In this document: in pieces, positions 7,229 to 14,849 of the stretch
Layout: each line of letters begins with the position of its first letter
How positions within the stretch are numbered: position 1 is the first letter of the stretch
Assembly (NCBI GenBank): GCA_018969295.1
Contig: JAGWYN010000065.1
Coordinates: forward strand, 1-19,279
Length of the DNA stretch: 19,279 nt
Reading direction: 5' to 3'
Source: Chloroflexota bacterium
GTDB lineage: Bacteria; Chloroflexota; Anaerolineae; Caldilineales; Caldilineaceae
The notes under the pieces: generated by a model
Databases searched by the model: none
What the model saw: the letters and a program-made list of their open reading frames with translations, nothing else
What the model was told of the DNA's origin: nothing
Position numbers and translations under genes: made by a program

Positions 7229-8725
7229 ATGCACACACAGAAACTGGTGGCTGGCGCGCTGCTGGCCGGGATCACGATCGCTGCGGGCGAGACAACGCTG
7301 ATCGCCACGGCAGGCGGGATTGGAGTCAACTGGCTGGCAGAAGGACTGGCCGGCCTGTGGCCTCGGGGGACGGCTGGCTCCTTGGCGACAGCTTATGCCA
7401 CCGCCATCCGCCAGGGGGTGAAGCAGGCGCAGGCCACCTACAAACGTACCGTCGATCCCCAAAGTAAAGGCACCACCTTTGAGCTCGTCGCCGAGTGCGC
7501 CCAGGATGTGGCGACCGCCGAGTTTCCTGACCACGTCACTGATGCCAACACAGCCCAGGCCGTGCTGGGCGCTGCGCTCGATGCGTTGCTCTACGGCCAC
7601 GACAAGCGCCAGGCAGTGTACCTGCGCCAGCAGCTGCTGCCCACGTGCGCGGTTGCCTTCCAAAAGCAGCTCGTGGCGGACGAAAAGGCGTGGCGCGCCT
7701 TCCACGGGCTGCTGCTCCAGGCACTCGCAGCCAACGTGCTGACGCTGGGGCCAAAGCTGGCGAGCTTTCACGCAGTGCTCGCTGCGTTCAACAACCCAGA
7801 GGTAGACCTGGCAACGCTGCAGAAGGAACTGGCGCAGCTTGTGGCAGCGGCAACTCACACCGAAACGACCCTCGGCACCACGCTGGATGGGGTACAGCGG
7901 GTGGAGGCGAAAGTCGACCGCCTGGCGAACCAGCCCCAGCCGGGTGGCGTCATTTTTGATAACCAGGGCATGTACGTTAGAGGAGACGTTTATATGGCCA
8001 AGGCCCAGTATTTCGGCTCGGCGCACGCCGAAGGCGGCGGCACAGCATTTGTGGTCAACAACATAGGGATGCCGCCACCCGTCGTGTCCGAACCTGACCC
8101 GCCGCTTACCATTCTGGTGCTGGCTGCGAATCCGCTGAATATGGCGAGACTGCGCCTGAACGCTGAGGTAAGCGCCATTGATGCAGGGCTGCGCCAGGGC
8201 GCAGCGACCGGCCGCTGGACGCTGCAGCAACAATGGACCGTGCGCAGCGGCGAACTGGTAGATGCCCTGCTTCGGTTCCGGCCGACAGTGCTCCATTTCG
8301 CCGGGCACGGCGCTCCAGACGGCAGCCTGGTGGTCGAGGATCTGGCAGGGATGGCCGCAACGGTGCCCCCGTCGGCGCTGGCGGCGCTCCTGGCCGCCGT
8401 GCCCGGTGTGCAGGTGGTCGTGCTCAACGCCTGCTGGTCAGACATTCAGGCGGCGGCGCTACTGCCCCACGTCACCGGCGTGGTCGGCATGACGCATCAG
8501 GTGACCGACGACGCAGCCACCGCCTTTGCTGCCGGCTTCTACCGTGCGCTGGCCGACGGCGAGAGCATAGCGACGGCTGTAGCGGTGGGCAAGGCCCAGA
8601 TACTCCTTGAACTAGACGATTCTGGTCTGGCCACGGCACAGGCGGAGCTGGTGCAACTGCGCGTGCGGGAAGGGGTGGACGCGACGGCCGACACCATACG
8701 CCGAAACGAGCGGCTGCGGCGATAG
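7229..8725 (+). CDS. CHAT-domain caspase-like protease (effector)
   Basis: The protein has 498 residues. ATG 7229 follows an AGGAG seven bases upstream and 18 bases after the ATPase stop, so the pair is an operon. Residues 5-40 are a hydrophobic Gly/Ala-rich stretch (VAGALLAGITIAAG, TAGGIGVNW) that could insert in a membrane or pack as a glycine zipper. Residues 45-240 are helical. Residues 250-279 carry the motif shared with the ATPase. From about 290 (LTILVLAANPLNMARLRLN) the CHAT fold follows, with catalytic His360 in LHFAGHG and Cys402 in VVLNACWSD, then VVGMTHQVTDDAATAFAAGFY. CHAT proteases are caspase-like cysteine peptidases, often effectors activated by a neighbouring sensor or ribonucleoprotein. 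The substrate is unknown. I infer it is held inactive until the upstream ATPase oligomerises. Confidence 0.85.
   Translation: MHTQKLVAGALLAGITIAAGETTLIATAGGIGVNWLAEGLAGLWPRGTAGSLATAYATAIRQGVKQAQATYKRTVDPQSKGTTFELVAECAQDVATAEFPDHVTDANTAQAVLGAALDALLYGHDKRQAVYLRQQLLPTCAVAFQKQLVADEKAWRAFHGLLLQALAANVLTLGPKLASFHAVLAAFNNPEVDLATLQKELAQLVAAATHTETTLGTTLDGVQRVEAKVDRLANQPQPGGVIFDNQGMYVRGDVYMAKAQYFGSAHAEGGGTAFVVNNIGMPPPVVSEPDPPLTILVLAANPLNMARLRLNAEVSAIDAGLRQGAATGRWTLQQQWTVRSGELVDALLRFRPTVLHFAGHGAPDGSLVVEDLAGMAATVPPSALAALLAAVPGVQVVVLNACWSDIQAAALLPHVTGVVGMTHQVTDDAATAFAAGFYRALADGESIATAVAVGKAQILLELDDSGLATAQAELVQLRVREGVDATADTIRRNERLRR
7976..8065 (+). other. Shared 30-residue motif, CHAT-protein copy (residues 250-279)
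   Basis: This is the counterpart of the ATPase motif at 4487-4576. It lies between the helical N-terminal half and the protease domain, with glycine- and asparagine-rich flanks (GGVIFDNQGMYVRGDVY before, NIGMPPPVV after). Alternating small and hydrophobic residues and the closing VVNNI resemble short beta-strand or amyloid-forming signalling motifs, but that structural reading is inference. Confidence 0.7.
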
Positions 8726-8946
8726 GCGGCCGCCAGGTCGAAGAAGTGGGTCAGTCGCACTTGATCAACAGTTTCAGCATAGGATCTCTTGCGCGGCATC
8801 CACTCCTCCAGCGCACCTTTGGCATTGCGCCGGGCGCACACAATGATGGATGACGGCTGGTCAGGGATGTCCCTGTGTGTCTATAATAGACGGGACACGA
8901 CCGACGCCGAAATTCGTGTAGAATCAGGGCGAAGGAGGATCATGAA
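8726..8946. other. Junction region with palindromes and the start of an IS3-like end
   Basis: No intact gene is present. On the minus strand, 8733-8880 is open and reads plausibly (VCARRNAKGALEEWMPRKRS), possibly a fragment of an unrecognised gene. A perfect palindrome CAGGGA-TG-TCCCTG lies at 8862-8875, and TGTCCC (8868-8873) pairs with GGGACA (8892-8897) around a TATAATA, which would suit an IS left end carrying its own -10 box (TATAAT 8882-8887). A strong AAGGAGG at 8932-8938 precedes the chimeric gene. Confidence 0.45.
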
Positions 8947-10026
8947 TTGTCTCACAATGGAACTGTAGTCCAGCCGAATGGCGCCAAACCGCTGTCGGCG
9001 CCCGATCCAAAAGTACGGCCGGCGCCCAAGCGCCGGACCTTCACTGCCGAGTACAAGCTGCGCATCCTGGCAGATGTCGACGCAGCAACGCACACGCACC
9101 ACGGACCCGATACCCTGGGGTTATGGGGGCCAGACGAGGCGACGCGCGGGGTCGATGAGGTCTATCTGACACGTCTCGTCCAGACCATTGCCGCGACGGC
9201 GGTCGCGGCGATCCATCACTTGCAACCGGCTGCGATGCGTGCGACGACTGTCCAAGTGGCGGGTATTGCGCGCAATGCCCGCGATGAGGCGATCCGCGAT
9301 GAGGCGTTGTCGTGCCTGCAACTTGTCACTGCCGGCTCCGATGAGCCGCAAGCCACGCTGCTCGTCTACCCCTGCCATCCCGAGGTTCTGTGGGACGGTA
9401 ACCCGCATATCACGTCAGACTATCTCGCCGCAATGCGACGCGTGGTGGAACACGCCACCCGCGCACCCTGTTTGGGGATGGTCGGTGCGCTGGGTGGCAT
9501 GATGACACCTGCCATGCCCGGCAATACATTTGAAGATGCTGAACGCATGGGCACGATCCTGGGCGAGGCAGCCCTGGCGGCACTGGCTGCTGCCTGCACG
9601 TATTCCGTCGACGCTGTAGGCTATCACCGGCATGTGTATACAGTGCCGCTCGAAAATCCACTCCTCCACATGGCGCTGCAGACGGGACTGCTGGCCGGTG
9701 TGCTCGATGCTGACGGTACGCTGGCGACCGAGGCCAGCCTGCTGCATCTCGGCGACACGGCGATCTTCTTTATGCCGGGCGAAGTGTTGCCGCGCCTGGG
9801 GCTGGCGTACAAAGAGCAGATGTACGCCGCTGGGATGCACCACGCGATCCTGATTGGTCTGGCCAACGACGAACTCGGCTACATTCTGCCCGCAGATGAT
9901 TTCGTCTTCCCAGACGACCCGTCTGAGCCAGGAGCGCACTACGAAGAAAGCATGTCGGTGGGCATCAGCGCAGGGCCGGCGCTCAGTGCGGCGTTGGCCA
10001 GACTCCTGACTTGGCCAGACTCCTGA
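8947..10026 (+). pseudogene. Chimeric ORF: IS3 OrfA N-terminus fused to truncated neutral-ceramidase-like protein
   Basis: The frame can start at TTG 8947, eight bases after AAGGAGG. Residues 1-48 (GTVVQPNGAKPLSAPDPK, then RRTFTAEYKLRILADVDAAT) are the N-terminus of an IS3-family OrfA transposase subunit. From about base 9091 the protein becomes HTHHGPDTLGLWGP, then PCHPEVLWDGNPHITSDYL, LGMVGALGGMMTP and later FFMPGEVLPRLGL, which I recognise as neutral/alkaline non-lysosomal ceramidase-like (amidohydrolase with zinc-binding His residues such as HTHHGPD). The N-terminal part of that enzyme is missing. The 359-aa fusion is open throughout, so expression from the IS promoter is possible, but normal function is doubtful. 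Its 3' end carries a triplicated 17-bp repeat. Confidence 0.7.
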
Positions 10027-10044
10027 CTTGGCCAGACTCCTGAC
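9994..10044. repeat. Three perfect tandem copies of a 17-bp unit
   Basis: TTGGCCAGACTCCTGAC is repeated at 9994, 10011 and 10028. The array spans the stop codon (10024-10026) of the ceramidase-like frame, so the final residues LLTWPDS come from the expansion. It is probably replication slippage. Confidence 0.9.
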
Positions 10045-10058
10045 ACAGACATGACACC

Positions 10059-10320
10059 ATGGACGCCATCATGGGGATCGCGGAGCGGCATCACCGGATC
10101 GTCGTCGAAGACTGCGCCCACGCACATGGCGCGGCCAGGGTGCCGGTACGATCGGCCACTTTGGCTCTTTCAGCCTGCACTCGTCCAAGAGACCTCGGGA
10201 GAAGGTGGCGTGCTCATCTGCAAGACAAAGGAATTGGCCGATGCAGCCAGCGCGGTTGTCAACTGTGGGCGACCGCCTGGCGAGCGTGGTACGGTGACGA
10301 TCACGCACACACAGGAGTTG
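10059..10320 (+). pseudogene. DegT/DnrJ/EryC1-type aminotransferase remnant
   Basis: Three frames together spell a PLP-dependent sugar-aminotransferase segment. MDAIMGIAERHHRIVVEDCA with HAHGA comes first, then (second frame) GTIGHFGSFSLHSSK holding the Lys that would bind PLP, then (third frame) GEGGVLICKTKELADAASAV and VNCGRPPGE. At least two frameshifts separate them, and both N- and C-terminal parts are missing, so this is a dead fragment of about 85 residues. It ends right against the stop codon of the convergent MalG-type gene. Confidence 0.7.
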
Positions 10321-11250
10321 CTATTTCACGCTGCCGATCGTCAGCCCGCCGACAATGTATTTCTGCAACACCAGATAGACTACAGAAACCGGCAGTGCCA
10401 CCAGCAACGCCATGGCTGCAAAATTAGACCACGGAACTTGACCAGAATACTGTCCCGTCATATTCCACAGAGCCATCGACAAAGTAAAATCCTCCACCTT
10501 GCTGAGAAATTGCCAGGAAAGAGCAAATTCAGTCCAGCCGCTGAGAAAGCCAAGAAAGCCCGTGACAGCCAGTGCCGGTGTCGCCAACGGGAGAATGATG
10601 CGCACAAAAGTCTGATTGATCGTGGCACCGTCGATCCGTGCAGCTTCTTCAAGGTCGCGCGGGATCGTGTCCAGATACCCCTTCAGGTTCCAAATTGCAA
10701 AGGGCAGGGCCCCCGAGGTAATTGCAAGACCAACGCCATACAACGAATTGCGCAACGTATCGGCGGGGCCCACACCGATCTTGATTTTGTTGAGCAACAC
10801 GTAAAGCGGTGCGATTGAACCGATTGCGGGCAGCATCAGCACGGTCAGGATCGCCAACATCAGCACTTGTTGACCTGTGATGTTAAAACGGGAAAATACG
10901 TAGGCCGCGCCTACGCCGATCGCTACTGAAAAGAACGCAACCCCGAATGCGAGCCTGAAGGAATTGAAAGCAAGTTCTGCAAAGGTGATCGGGTTGTTGG
11001 TCGGCTGGTCGAGCACCTTCTGATAGGCGCTCAAGGATGCGCCGGGAGGGATCAGTCTTAGTTCTGTTGGGCGCGCGATGCCGCTGGGGTCGATTGAGAG
11101 GCTCACGATCCAGAGGATCGGAAACAGCGAGATGAAGGTGATAAACAGCAGCAGCAACTGAAGCGCCCACTGCTTGCGGTAAGACAGTTCAGGTTTTGGC
11201 TTCTTCTTACGCACAGCCGGCATCGTCGGCAGGTATGTTTCAGCAGCCAT
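10321..11250 (-). CDS. Carbohydrate ABC transporter permease, MalG type
   Basis: This 309-aa inner-membrane permease of the CUT1 family has an N-terminal basic stretch (VRKKKPKPELSYRKQW), six predicted membrane segments beginning at about residue 29, and the EAA loop at about 202-221 (EEAARIDGATINQTFVRIIL) that docks the ATPase. Start ATG 11250 overlaps the stop of the MalF-type gene by one base (TGATG), indicating translational coupling. With the binding protein upstream it forms a standard sugar importer. No ATPase gene is present, so a shared MsmK/MalK-like ATPase encoded elsewhere is expected. The imported sugar cannot be read from sequence. The gene symbol is left blank because the substrate is unknown. 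Confidence 0.9.
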   Translation of the reverse strand: MAAETYLPTMPAVRKKKPKPELSYRKQWALQLLLLFITFISLFPILWIVSLSIDPSGIARPTELRLIPPGASLSAYQKVLDQPTNNPITFAELAFNSFRLAFGVAFFSVAIGVGAAYVFSRFNITGQQVLMLAILTVLMLPAIGSIAPLYVLLNKIKIGVGPADTLRNSLYGVGLAITSGALPFAIWNLKGYLDTIPRDLEEAARIDGATINQTFVRIILPLATPALAVTGFLGFLSGWTEFALSWQFLSKVEDFTLSMALWNMTGQYSGQVPWSNFAAMALLVALPVSVVYLVLQKYIVGGLTIGSVK

Positions 11251-12320
11251 CAGTTGTCATCATACCTTTCTGTTGCCCTGGTAATATAGTTTGTGACCAG
11301 CGTCAATCCCAGCAGCACGAAGAAAATGATCACGCTAAAAGCGGCAGCAACACCATACAGCCGATTTTCATTGACCAGGCGGTAGGCGGTGGTGACAAGA
11401 ATTTCCGTCTGGCGCAACGGTCCGCCCCCGGACAACATATAGATCAGGTTGAACAGGTTGAAGGTGGTGATCATGCCGAGCACAGCGGCAGGAATCATGG
11501 CCGGCCGTATCAGTGGCACGGTGATCGCAAAAAACTGCTGCACTCCGCTGGCACCGTCGATCGCAGCAGCTTCGTATAAGTCAGTAGGGATGCTCTGCAG
11601 CGCACCAGTGGCAACGATTGTCATAAACGGCCATCCCAGCCACAGATTGGCAATCAGCAGGGCAAAAAAGGAGAGTGGCAGAGGAATAAAAGAGAAGGGA
11701 GGGTTGACTTGATCGAGCCAGCGCCATGTCACGGCATCACCGCCGAAAAACTGATTGACCGCCGTCAGCAGCTGGTTGATCGAACCATAGTCCGGATCAA
11801 ACATGTTGCGCCAGACTACCGCCACCACAAGGGAAGGGATGACAATCGGCAGGACAAATATTGCCCGGTAGACCCGTTTGAACCACAAGCCTTTCGTATT
11901 CAGCAATACGGCGACGAGCACGCCAATGATAACGTGAAAAGGCACATTGCTGAGTGTCCAGACCAAGTTGAACGTAAGTACACCCCAGAAGTTGAAATTG
12001 GAAATCGCCACCGGCAGTTCACCGCTGAAAATCTGCCGATAGTTATCGAGAACACCCCACGTGCACTTGCCCTGCATGTTCGTATTGCATGCTTCGCTCT
12101 GGTCGGCTCGATTGGGCAGGGGCGCATCAACGCGCAGGTTTGCGACGCCGTAGTCTGTGGTCGACATCCAGACTTGATAAAACAGGGGGTAGAAGGTGAT
12201 GAAGCCCATCACCAGGAACGCCGGCAGCAAATACAGCCAGGCGATGCGGGTCGTCGACGTGCGCAGCCACCAGTTAGCGAAACGACTACCGGACTGAGAT
12301 TGACCTGACAGAGTGGCCAT
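11250..12320 (-). CDS. Carbohydrate ABC transporter permease, MalF type
   Basis: This is a 356-aa CUT1 permease. I chose ATG 12320 (MATLSGQSQSG) because AAGGG lies eight bases upstream; an earlier in-frame start at 12359 would fall near a hairpin and lacks a ribosome-binding site. The first membrane segment is at about residues 26-52, followed by a periplasmic loop with two Cys (78 and 86) and then further membrane segments. The EAA loop (YEAAAIDGASGVQQFFAITV) is at about 249-268. The gene lies between the binding-protein gene and the MalG-type permease, all on the minus strand. Confidence 0.9.
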   Translation of the reverse strand: MATLSGQSQSGSRFANWWLRTSTTRIAWLYLLPAFLVMGFITFYPLFYQVWMSTTDYGVANLRVDAPLPNRADQSEACNTNMQGKCTWGVLDNYRQIFSGELPVAISNFNFWGVLTFNLVWTLSNVPFHVIIGVLVAVLLNTKGLWFKRVYRAIFVLPIVIPSLVVAVVWRNMFDPDYGSINQLLTAVNQFFGGDAVTWRWLDQVNPPFSFIPLPLSFFALLIANLWLGWPFMTIVATGALQSIPTDLYEAAAIDGASGVQQFFAITVPLIRPAMIPAAVLGMITTFNLFNLIYMLSGGGPLRQTEILVTTAYRLVNENRLYGVAAAFSVIIFFVLLGLTLVTNYITRATERYDDN

Positions 12321-12379
12321 AGACCGAACCCTTGTTATAGAATCGGGGCATCCAAGCAAGCCACAGGCTTCTGTGTTTG

Positions 12380-12420
12380 TCCTTGAGCGCTGCCATGTTG
12401 CTCCCGGCAGCGCTCAAGGA
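12380..12420 (-). terminator. Strong hairpin between binding-protein and permease genes
   Basis: TCCTTGAGCGCTGCC (12380-12394) and GGCAGCGCTCAAGGA (12406-12420) form a perfect 15-bp stem with an 11-base loop. It lies 21 bases after the binding-protein stop and about 60 bases before the permease start. No T-run follows, so it is more likely an mRNA stabiliser or partial terminator that lets the binding protein be made in excess, as is known for malE-malF type intergenic hairpins. Confidence 0.75.
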
Positions 12421-12441
12421 GCTTGTTACGCAGTGCGCCGA

Positions 12442-13674
12442 TTACTTACCGTTGGCATTGTTCATGGCTGCGGTAGCTTCAGCAACTGCATCCGCAGGCG
12501 TCAGCTGTCCTTCCAATACTTTGGTGACAGCATCGCCAAATGGAGTCCAGTAGTTGCCAAATTCTTTGCTCTGCGGTCGCGGGAAGCCAGTAGCCGCAGC
12601 TTCTGCAAAGGCCGTGACCAGCGGATCACTTGCCACCACACCGATGGCAACCATTGGGCTGCCCGCAGTATCCGCGTAGATTTGTGCGCCCTTGGGGCCG
12701 AACAGATAAAGGGCCACTTCGACAGCCAGCTGCTGCTGCTCGGGGGTGATATTCGGGTTTACGTGAATATAGTCAACACCTGCGAGTGGCGTCGCCGGGC
12801 CGGCGGGGCCAGCTGGCATCGGGACAACGCCCAGATTGTCGCCCAGATCTTTTTTGTAGTCGCCCAGCACCCAAGGGCCGTTGATAATCATGTCAGCCTG
12901 GCCCTGGCGGAAAAGTGTGTCGGCCTTGCCACCATCGGTCTGGAACTCAGCGCCCGCAGCCTTCAAATCGGCAAGATATTGCAGCGCCTCGACAAAGCCA
13001 CCCTGGTCAGCAATCGATTTGCCAGTATCGTCCATCAGTTTGCCGCCAAAAGCACCCCAGAAACCAAAGTTGTGGTAGGCATTCTGGTTGATGACGAGCC
13101 TGCTGCCATCCTTGACCAGTTGGAGCAGCTCATCGGTCGTAGCAGGCGGGGTGGGAACTGTGCTCTTGTTATAATAAAGGGCCACAGCCTTGATGATGCC
13201 CGGCACACCGTAAACCTTGCCATCCACCCTTGCACCTTCAAAGCTGGCCGGGGGGAAAACATCCGTTTTGCCTGCAAGCAGGTCATCGAGCGGAGCCAGA
13301 AGCTGGCCGCGTGCCTGGTTTCCAGTATTGTCGTTGGGCACCGTGTACATGTCAGGCCCGCCGCCCGTCGCCACTTCCGTCTCCCACTTGTTGAAAATCT
13401 GGTCAAACGGGATTTGCAGCACGTTGACCGTGACATCCGGCATGTCACCTTTCATGGCCTCAAGCGCCTTTGTCAACGCTTGCTCTTCGCTGCTTCCTGT
13501 TCCATAGGCATGCCAGAAGGTCAGCGTGCCTTTCGGGCCGCCCGCAGTCTGTTCGCCGCCCGCAGCCTCCTCCGCAGCAGGCGCAGCAGGCGCAGGAACA
13601 CCACCGGCACACGCTGCCAGCGCAAGCGTGCCGATCAACAGCATGGCCAACAAGACAAACAGTTTGTTGCGCAT
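12442..13674 (-). CDS. Sugar ABC transporter substrate-binding lipoprotein
   Basis: This is a 410-aa extracellular binding protein of the MalE/family-1 type. Start ATG 13674 has AAAGGAG seven bases upstream; the longer frame to 13770 has no such site. The signal peptide MRNKLFVLLAMLLIGTLALA ends in the lipobox LAAC (Cys22), followed by a Pro/Ala/Glu-rich linker. Mature-domain features are LTFWHAYGTGSSEEQAL, IPFDQIFNKWETEVATGGGP, KVYGVPGIIKAVALYYNK and DMIINGPWVLGDYK, all typical of CUT1 binding proteins. It is the first gene of the minus-strand transporter operon. The ligand is not determinable. An inverted repeat upstream may be the operator. Confidence 0.9.
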   Translation of the reverse strand: MRNKLFVLLAMLLIGTLALAACAGGVPAPAAPAAEEAAGGEQTAGGPKGTLTFWHAYGTGSSEEQALTKALEAMKGDMPDVTVNVLQIPFDQIFNKWETEVATGGGPDMYTVPNDNTGNQARGQLLAPLDDLLAGKTDVFPPASFEGARVDGKVYGVPGIIKAVALYYNKSTVPTPPATTDELLQLVKDGSRLVINQNAYHNFGFWGAFGGKLMDDTGKSIADQGGFVEALQYLADLKAAGAEFQTDGGKADTLFRQGQADMIINGPWVLGDYKKDLGDNLGVVPMPAGPAGPATPLAGVDYIHVNPNITPEQQQLAVEVALYLFGPKGAQIYADTAGSPMVAIGVVASDPLVTAFAEAAATGFPRPQSKEFGNYWTPFGDAVTKVLEGQLTPADAVAEATAAMNNANGK

Positions 13675-13746
13675 ACGGGATCTCCTTTGTCGATATGACT
13701 TGTGTGAAATTTGGTCTGAAACCGCGGTTGTGTGTGAACTGAGGGT

Positions 13747-13776
13747 TTGTAAAAGTGCAACTCCACACATTTACAA
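13747..13776. promoter_or_regulatory. Inverted repeat upstream of the transporter operon
   Basis: TTGTAAA (13747-13753) and TTTACAA (13770-13776) are complementary arms separated by 16 bases, about 75-100 bases upstream of the binding-protein start. The position suits an operator for a sugar-responsive repressor, but no regulator gene is present and the arms are short. I could not identify convincing -35 and -10 boxes. Confidence 0.3.
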
Positions 13777-13854
13777 CTTCATGCGCTCGACAACCGAGGC
13801 ATGATGGTATGGTTCCATTTTGGACAAACTGCACGTAGCGGCCCTGTTCACTAT

Positions 13855-14309
13855 CTTTGCACTTTAACAGAACGAGAATAGAGAGACATGGCCTCTGATG
13901 GGATCATTGAAGTTGTCAAGAAACCAAAAGTCCCCAGCACGAAGACCATGCCCAAGCCAATTGTATGTCTCGAGCGACTCTACGCCAGTACATAGCGTCA
14001 TTCCGTGCGTGTTTCAGTCGGCGCCAGTGGAAGTACTTTGTCATCGTACTCCTGGGGCTGATAGAATGCGACGAGCGTATGGTACCGCTGTAAACAGGTG
14101 CGGAAAGCAGCCCAGCAGCGCGGGTGGGACTTCAGCGGTGGCTTGAAGAGCTACCGAATCGGTCGATCCCCTGCGGTGACATCCGGCGCAGCCTGCAAGT
14201 CCAGCATCGGCAAAATTTGCTCGTCTGGCTCTATGCGCAGTTTCAAGAAAGGCGCTCGGTTGAACAGCTCTTGCCACAATTGGCTCTATCTGGTTCTTAA
14301 AGTGCAAAG
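13855..14309 (+). mobile_element. 455-bp MITE-like derivative of an IS
   Basis: The arms CTTTGCACTTTAA (13855-13867) and its complement TTAAAGTGCAAAG (14297-14309) bound the block. Just inside the left arm a frame reads MASDGIIEVVKKPKVPSTKT, then MPKPIVCLERLYA, and another RRQWKYFVIVLLGLIECDER, which resemble a transposase N-terminus. Just inside the right arm a frame reads LLVWLYAQFQERRSVEQLLP and QLALSGS, like a transposase C-terminus. The middle, with the catalytic region, is lost and the frames are broken. It is therefore a non-autonomous deletion derivative. The family is uncertain. Confidence 0.55.
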
Positions 14310-14745
14310 TTGGTGTTGCTAAATGACAGTGTCAGGCAGAGACTGTGACAAGGACCTGTGACAAGGACCACTGGGGCTCGAACTTGACGCACGTCAGACA
14401 AACAATCACAAAATGAATGCGCTTGTGAATATAAATTTTACCCAAGAGGTGGCTGAGTTTGAACAGGAGTCAGTATAGCTCAAGCAATGAGACAGGTCAA
14501 CTTGCTCTTCGTTGCGGTCACTATAGAACTGCCTTTCTGTCATACATTATATGATTTGTAAATTCCGGTTGTCAAATCGCAGGAATTCCATTCTTTGGAA
14601 TTCCTGAACGGCATCGGGATACGAATACGGAGGTGCGTGCACGTCTCTCTCCCCCGTCACTCGATGCAGCGAGCGAGGCTGGGGGGTACCGGCCCGTCGC
14701 TGAACCCTGGGTCGTTGGCCATGGATCCTGCGGAGAATACCCTGG
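14310..14745. other. Gene-free stretch with a hairpin
   Basis: I see no gene in about 440 bases. The base composition is more AT-rich than around it. A 13-bp tandem repeat (CTGTGACAAGGAC, 14343-14368) and the hairpin at 14580-14606 are the only structures noted. Confidence 0.5.
14580..14606. terminator. Perfect 11-bp stem hairpin
   Basis: CAGGAATTCCA-ttctt-TGGAATTCCTG forms a perfect 11-bp stem with a 5-base loop. There is no clear T-run on either side and no intact gene ends here. It may be a terminator relic or a mobile-element end. Confidence 0.4.
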
Positions 14746-14849
14746 TGTATGACAAGTACACCGTATGATATAAATACGGACGAGGGCAAGGCGATTCTGC
14801 CGGAATTTCCCGAAGCTGCGTTGCACGTAGCAGTCTCCGTGGTGAATGC

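Noticed and set aside
5495..8308. A 937-aa minus-strand open frame across the ATPase and CHAT genes
   Set aside because: It is antisense to two well-supported genes, shows no domain, has a His/Arg/Gln-rich composition and repeats that mirror the sense TPR repeats. It is a GC-rich shadow frame.
8733..8880. Minus-strand gene fragment downstream of the CHAT gene
   Set aside because: The residues look protein-like but I recognise no family, start or ribosome-binding site, and the frame overlaps the end of the CHAT gene. It is mentioned only within the junction entry.
12313..13698. A 461-aa plus-strand open frame
   Set aside because: It lies antisense to the binding-protein gene, which has a signal peptide, lipobox, ribosome-binding site and clear family motifs. 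The plus frame has none.
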